Shown here: positions 7,333 through 9,323 of the stretch, piece by piece
How the letters are laid out: each line of letters opens with the position of its first letter
Position numbering within the stretch: the stretch's first letter is position 1
Assembly (NCBI GenBank): GCA_964642235.1
Contig: CAZXOP010000077.1
Span: forward strand, 1 to 9,323
DNA: 9,323 nucleotides
Origin: CAYSND01 sp964642235
GTDB lineage: Bacteria; Bacteroidota; Bacteroidia; Bacteroidales; UBA932
Direction of reading: 5' to 3'
The notes under the pieces: generated by a model
Database searches by the model: none
The model's input: only the letters and a program-made list of their open reading frames with translations
What the model was told of the DNA's origin: nothing
Translations under genes and position numbers: made by a program

Positions 7333-8016
7333 CTAATCCTCCTCTCCTTTTTTTTGAATCAAAACTCCATGTCCTAAACTTGCCCCCTTCCCTAACCCGA
7401 TATAGTTTGGCAAGGAAATGTTCGTTTTAAAAATAATATTGAATTTCATCATCTTAGTATCCTTGTAATTATCAATTCTTGGTTTACTAAATGAGACGAT
7501 TTTTACAGACAATTTTTCTTTATCTATAGCCAAATTTACGCCTTGGATAAAAGAGACAATATTTCCCCAAAGCACCCTCTCAAGAAGCACAGCCTTTTCT
7601 GCAATACTATCCATTTTTAGATACTGTACATACCTATCATCCACCAATGGCATCCAGTCATACATGCTATAAGTAAAGTAATTATCCCAAAGCTGAACAA
7701 GATGAGTGTTTGCTTTAACAGAAACCACCTCCAACGGCTCTACTCTGCTTCCTATCCTAATAGTTGGTGGAATATTTGAAAATAACTGCCCAATAGAATC
7801 TGCTCCATCACCAACGCAGACTATAGATGCTTTCTTTCGAATACTTTTATACTGTATCAAAGGATATTCATACCTTAAATATTCTCCATCGTGGTTATGA
7901 AAAAGAGGTGTGGAAACATCTCCCAGGATACTTAGAATGGCACTTCTAAATAGGGAAACATCGCCTAATTTTATCTCATTAGACAATGTGACACGTAATG
8001 TTTTTATTTTTTCCAT
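7333..8016 (-). CDS. cas6: Cas6 family crRNA-processing endoribonuclease
   Basis: This is a 227-residue protein with the RAMP fold typical of Cas6. It opens with a first strand TLRVTLS (6-12). The segment PLFHNHDGEYLRYEYPLIQY (37-56) resembles the N-terminal region of Bacteroidota Cas6 proteins and contains His40 and His42, which are candidate catalytic or RNA-contacting residues. The C-terminal glycine-rich loop GLGKGASLGHGVL (207-219) is the Cas6 signature. Cas6 cuts the CRISPR transcript within each repeat to give mature crRNAs. I chose the ATG at 8014-8016. Longer versions start at an ATG at 8035-8037 or a TTG at 8047-8049, but these lie within or upstream of a promoter whose transcript would start near 8030. 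The gene has its own transcription unit, separated from the effector genes by the wyl/helicase cassette. Its array must lie outside the window. Confidence 0.83.
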   Translation of the reverse strand: MEKIKTLRVTLSNEIKLGDVSLFRSAILSILGDVSTPLFHNHDGEYLRYEYPLIQYKSIRKKASIVCVGDGADSIGQLFSNIPPTIRIGSRVEPLEVVSVKANTHLVQLWDNYFTYSMYDWMPLVDDRYVQYLKMDSIAEKAVLLERVLWGNIVSFIQGVNLAIDKEKLSVKIVSFSKPRIDNYKDTKMMKFNIIFKTNISLPNYIGLGKGASLGHGVLIQKKGEED

Positions 8017-8036
8017 AGTTACAATACTTCTTGCCA

Positions 8037-8067
8037 TAAAGTTAGACAATACATTTCAATAACCAAA
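8037..8067 (-). promoter_or_regulatory. Candidate Bacteroidota promoter for cas6
   Basis: On the minus strand, TTTG (8067-8064) is followed after exactly 19 bp by TAACTTTA (8044-8037), which matches TAnnTTTG at all but the last base. It fits in the short gap after the transposase stop at 8080. The predicted start near 8030 supports the ATG at 8016 as the true cas6 start. Confidence 0.5.
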
Positions 8068-8079
8068 AAAATATTGTCG

Positions 8080-8946
8080 TTATAAAACAAGGCATCTCTT
8101 AGCCTGATGCTCACTAATAAACATTTCCCTTACAAGAGTCTGAAGTATCTTGTTTTTTTCAGTATTATTCAATAAGTAAACTGATTTCTTTCTCAGTTTG
8201 GGGAGAAATAATGTATCAATGATGGTGCAAACTTCAGTATCTGTTTTGGTATTTTTGTTGAATTTGGTTTTTTCATATTCTGCCATTTTATCCGGCGACT
8301 CCCCTGTTCCATACTCTATCATATTAAGGGTTACCGGTTCACTCCCTTTTTCATCTAATTTTTGCTCCTCTATCCATTGTTCACCAGATGGTCTTGTCAT
8401 ATTGTATATAAATGCTCTAGGGGTGGAATACATAAATTCTACTTGCGGAACTTGTACGAAAGATTCTCGCATTATCATCCCGTCTTTATCCATAATATAG
8501 TGGTCAGGAAATTCAGAATGTCTCGGGAGAAACTTTTTTATCTCTTCACGAGAATTAATACTCCCCTCACTCTTTTTGCCCAAATCCTTCTGGAAGATAC
8601 ACCCAACTGAAGAGTGTGGATAACCAAAAGGGAGAGGAGATAATCCATGATGAAGACCATTCCTAAAAACATAACTTATTGCTGCCAACTGATGTCTATG
8701 CCCTACTACCTCAGTACGAAAAAAACTTTTTTCTCCAAGTCGTCCGGATTTATTATATTTATTTTTAAAATAAAAAGAATAACGCATTCTGAAGTTCCAA
8801 ACAAACTTCTCCAATTCTTTTGTCTGCACAATAAAATGTACATGATTGGACATTAAAGAATCTGCAAACAATTCTGTTCCGGTATCAAATAGTGCTAAGG
8901 CAAGAAAATTCACCCCATTGCGATAATCTTCCTCACTACGAAACAT
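8080..8946 (-). CDS. RAYT/IS200-like HUH transposase (Y1_Tnp), probable frameshift at its N-terminus
   Basis: The open frame encodes 288 residues. It contains the HUH pair in SNHVHFIV (His35, His37) and a candidate catalytic tyrosine in AISYVFRN (Tyr92), in the spacing and order of Y1 tyrosine transposases. RAYTs cut and join single-stranded DNA at palindromic repeats. The long C-terminal region (about 120-288) exceeds the usual RAYT core of about 150-200 residues. The ATG at 8944-8946 opens with MFRSEEDY, but the conserved N-terminal strand expected before it is encoded directly upstream in the same frame as DYHICISNGNEP. That stretch is preceded in frame by a TGA and has no standard start codon. 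A nearby ATG at 8989 with a strong ribosome-binding site is one base out of frame: removing one base would give a continuous MRDYHICIS start. The gene therefore appears frameshifted, unless translation starts at 8946 or the base is a sequencing error. It is unrelated to the CRISPR genes except by position. Confidence 0.75.
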   Translation of the reverse strand: MFRSEEDYRNGVNFLALALFDTGTELFADSLMSNHVHFIVQTKELEKFVWNFRMRYSFYFKNKYNKSGRLGEKSFFRTEVVGHRHQLAAISYVFRNGLHHGLSPLPFGYPHSSVGCIFQKDLGKKSEGSINSREEIKKFLPRHSEFPDHYIMDKDGMIMRESFVQVPQVEFMYSTPRAFIYNMTRPSGEQWIEEQKLDEKGSEPVTLNMIEYGTGESPDKMAEYEKTKFNKNTKTDTEVCTIIDTLFLPKLRKKSVYLLNNTEKNKILQTLVREMFISEHQAKRCLVL

Positions 8947-8986
8947 CGGTTCATTCCCATTTGAAATACAGATGTGATAATCTCCT

Positions 8987-9002
8987 CATAATCTTCTCCT
9001 CC
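8987..9002 (-). promoter_or_regulatory. Strong Shine-Dalgarno sequence and original start codon of the transposase
   Basis: On the minus strand, GGAGGAG (9002-8996) lies 6 nt before an ATG at 8989-8987. Such a strong site is unusual for Bacteroidota and marks this ATG as the intended start. In the present sequence that frame ends after 12 codons. The heptamer AGATTAT occurs twice, 11 bp apart (8994-8988 and 8983-8977), around this point, which suggests a small duplication or slippage event. Confidence 0.55.
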
Positions 9003-9078
9003 AATAAAATTTTAGTATTTTATAATAATCTCCACGATTCTCTCTCACATATCATAAATGTCAGACCAAATCTTAACG

Positions 9079-9086
9079 CAAATATA
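9079..9086 (-). promoter_or_regulatory. Candidate -7 promoter element upstream of the transposase
   Basis: TATATTTG on the minus strand exactly matches TAnnTTTG. No TTG-type -33 element is seen at 19-21 bp, so the call is weak. A transcript from here would have a leader of about 84 nt before the ATG at 8989. Confidence 0.35.
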
Positions 9087-9135
9087 ATATTCCAAAATCA
9101 AAATACATAATTTTTTTGTCATATTTCCAAAATGC

Positions 9136-9323
9136 TGCGGCAGATTACAGAGAGGTGGCTCTGGAGGGGCATGTAGAGGTGGAGGCGTGTAACGTGACGC
9201 AGGGTTTTGGGGAAAATGGTGGAATCGGTGCGGCAGATTACAGAGAGGTGGCTCTGGAGGGGCATGTAGAGGTGGTGGCGTGTAACGTGACGCAGGGTTT
9301 TGGGGAAAATGGCGGAATCGGTG
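9136..9323. repeat. G-rich tandem direct repeat with 93-bp period, truncated by the window edge
   Basis: Two complete copies lie at 9136-9228 and 9229-9321, and the first two bases of a third follow. The copies differ at only two positions: GGTGGAGGCG versus GGTGGTGGCG, and AATGGTGG versus AATGGCGG. The unit is G-rich and C-poor on the plus strand, in sharp contrast to the AT-rich DNA to its left, with a clean boundary near 9133. The period is 31 codons. One plus-strand frame (from 9137) and two minus-strand frames are open through it, so an encoded repeat peptide is possible but undecided. No plus-strand ATG precedes it in the open frame. The rest of the gene-free stretch 8990-9135 holds only AT-rich sequence with the promoter elements listed. 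Confidence 0.85.

Noticed and set aside
7318..7345. Bidirectional terminator between wyl and cas6
   Set aside because: The 12-bp gap and flanks contain a T-run but no stem of convincing length, so no terminator is called.
8198..9110. Plus-strand frames opposite the transposase
   Set aside because: They are antisense to the HUH transposase frame, which has clear motifs, and none shows a domain or a promoter.
9136..9323. CRISPR array next to cas6
   Set aside because: The 93-bp copies match along their whole length. There is no alternation of short identical repeats with unique spacers.

Overview
The window looks like a CRISPR/defence region from a member of the Bacteroidota, most likely Bacteroidales. 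The DNA is AT-rich. Most genes lack a Shine-Dalgarno sequence and have A/T-rich leaders. Three intergenic regions carry the Bacteroidota sigma-factor -7 element TAnnTTTG or a one-mismatch version, two of them with a TTG-type -33 element at 19-20 bp. The exact genus cannot be read from the sequence.

Layout, left to right. Positions 1-3506, all on the minus strand, hold a type III CRISPR-Cas effector and signalling operon. Transcription runs csx1 (CARF-HEPN RNase), a small Csx20/Csx15-like candidate ring nuclease, a compact Cas10 with no HD domain but an intact GGDD cyclase motif, and a Cas7-family RAMP that runs off the left edge. Positions 3633-7320 hold a three-gene cassette: a divergently transcribed WYL-domain regulator (plus strand), and a compact UvrD-like SF1 helicase that overlaps by 4 bp (ATGA) a 509-residue protein I cannot assign. 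Positions 7333-8016 hold cas6 (minus strand) with its own promoter. Positions 8080-8989 hold a RAYT/IS200-like HUH transposase whose conserved N-terminal strand is out of frame with its best start codon. Positions 9136-9323 hold a G-rich tandem repeat with a 93-bp period that runs off the right edge.

How the genes may work together. Cas6 would process crRNA and the Cas7-type RAMP would form the backbone and cut target RNA. Target-bound Cas10 would make cyclic oligoadenylate, Csx1 would respond by cleaving RNA, and the small CARF-like protein may degrade the messenger. This follows established type III biology, but the assignment of the small protein is inference. The WYL/helicase/unknown cassette sits between cas6 and the effector operon. 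It is the best candidate here for an undescribed system, either a separate defence module controlled by its WYL repressor or an accessory to the type III locus. No cas1, cas2 or CRISPR array is present in the window.
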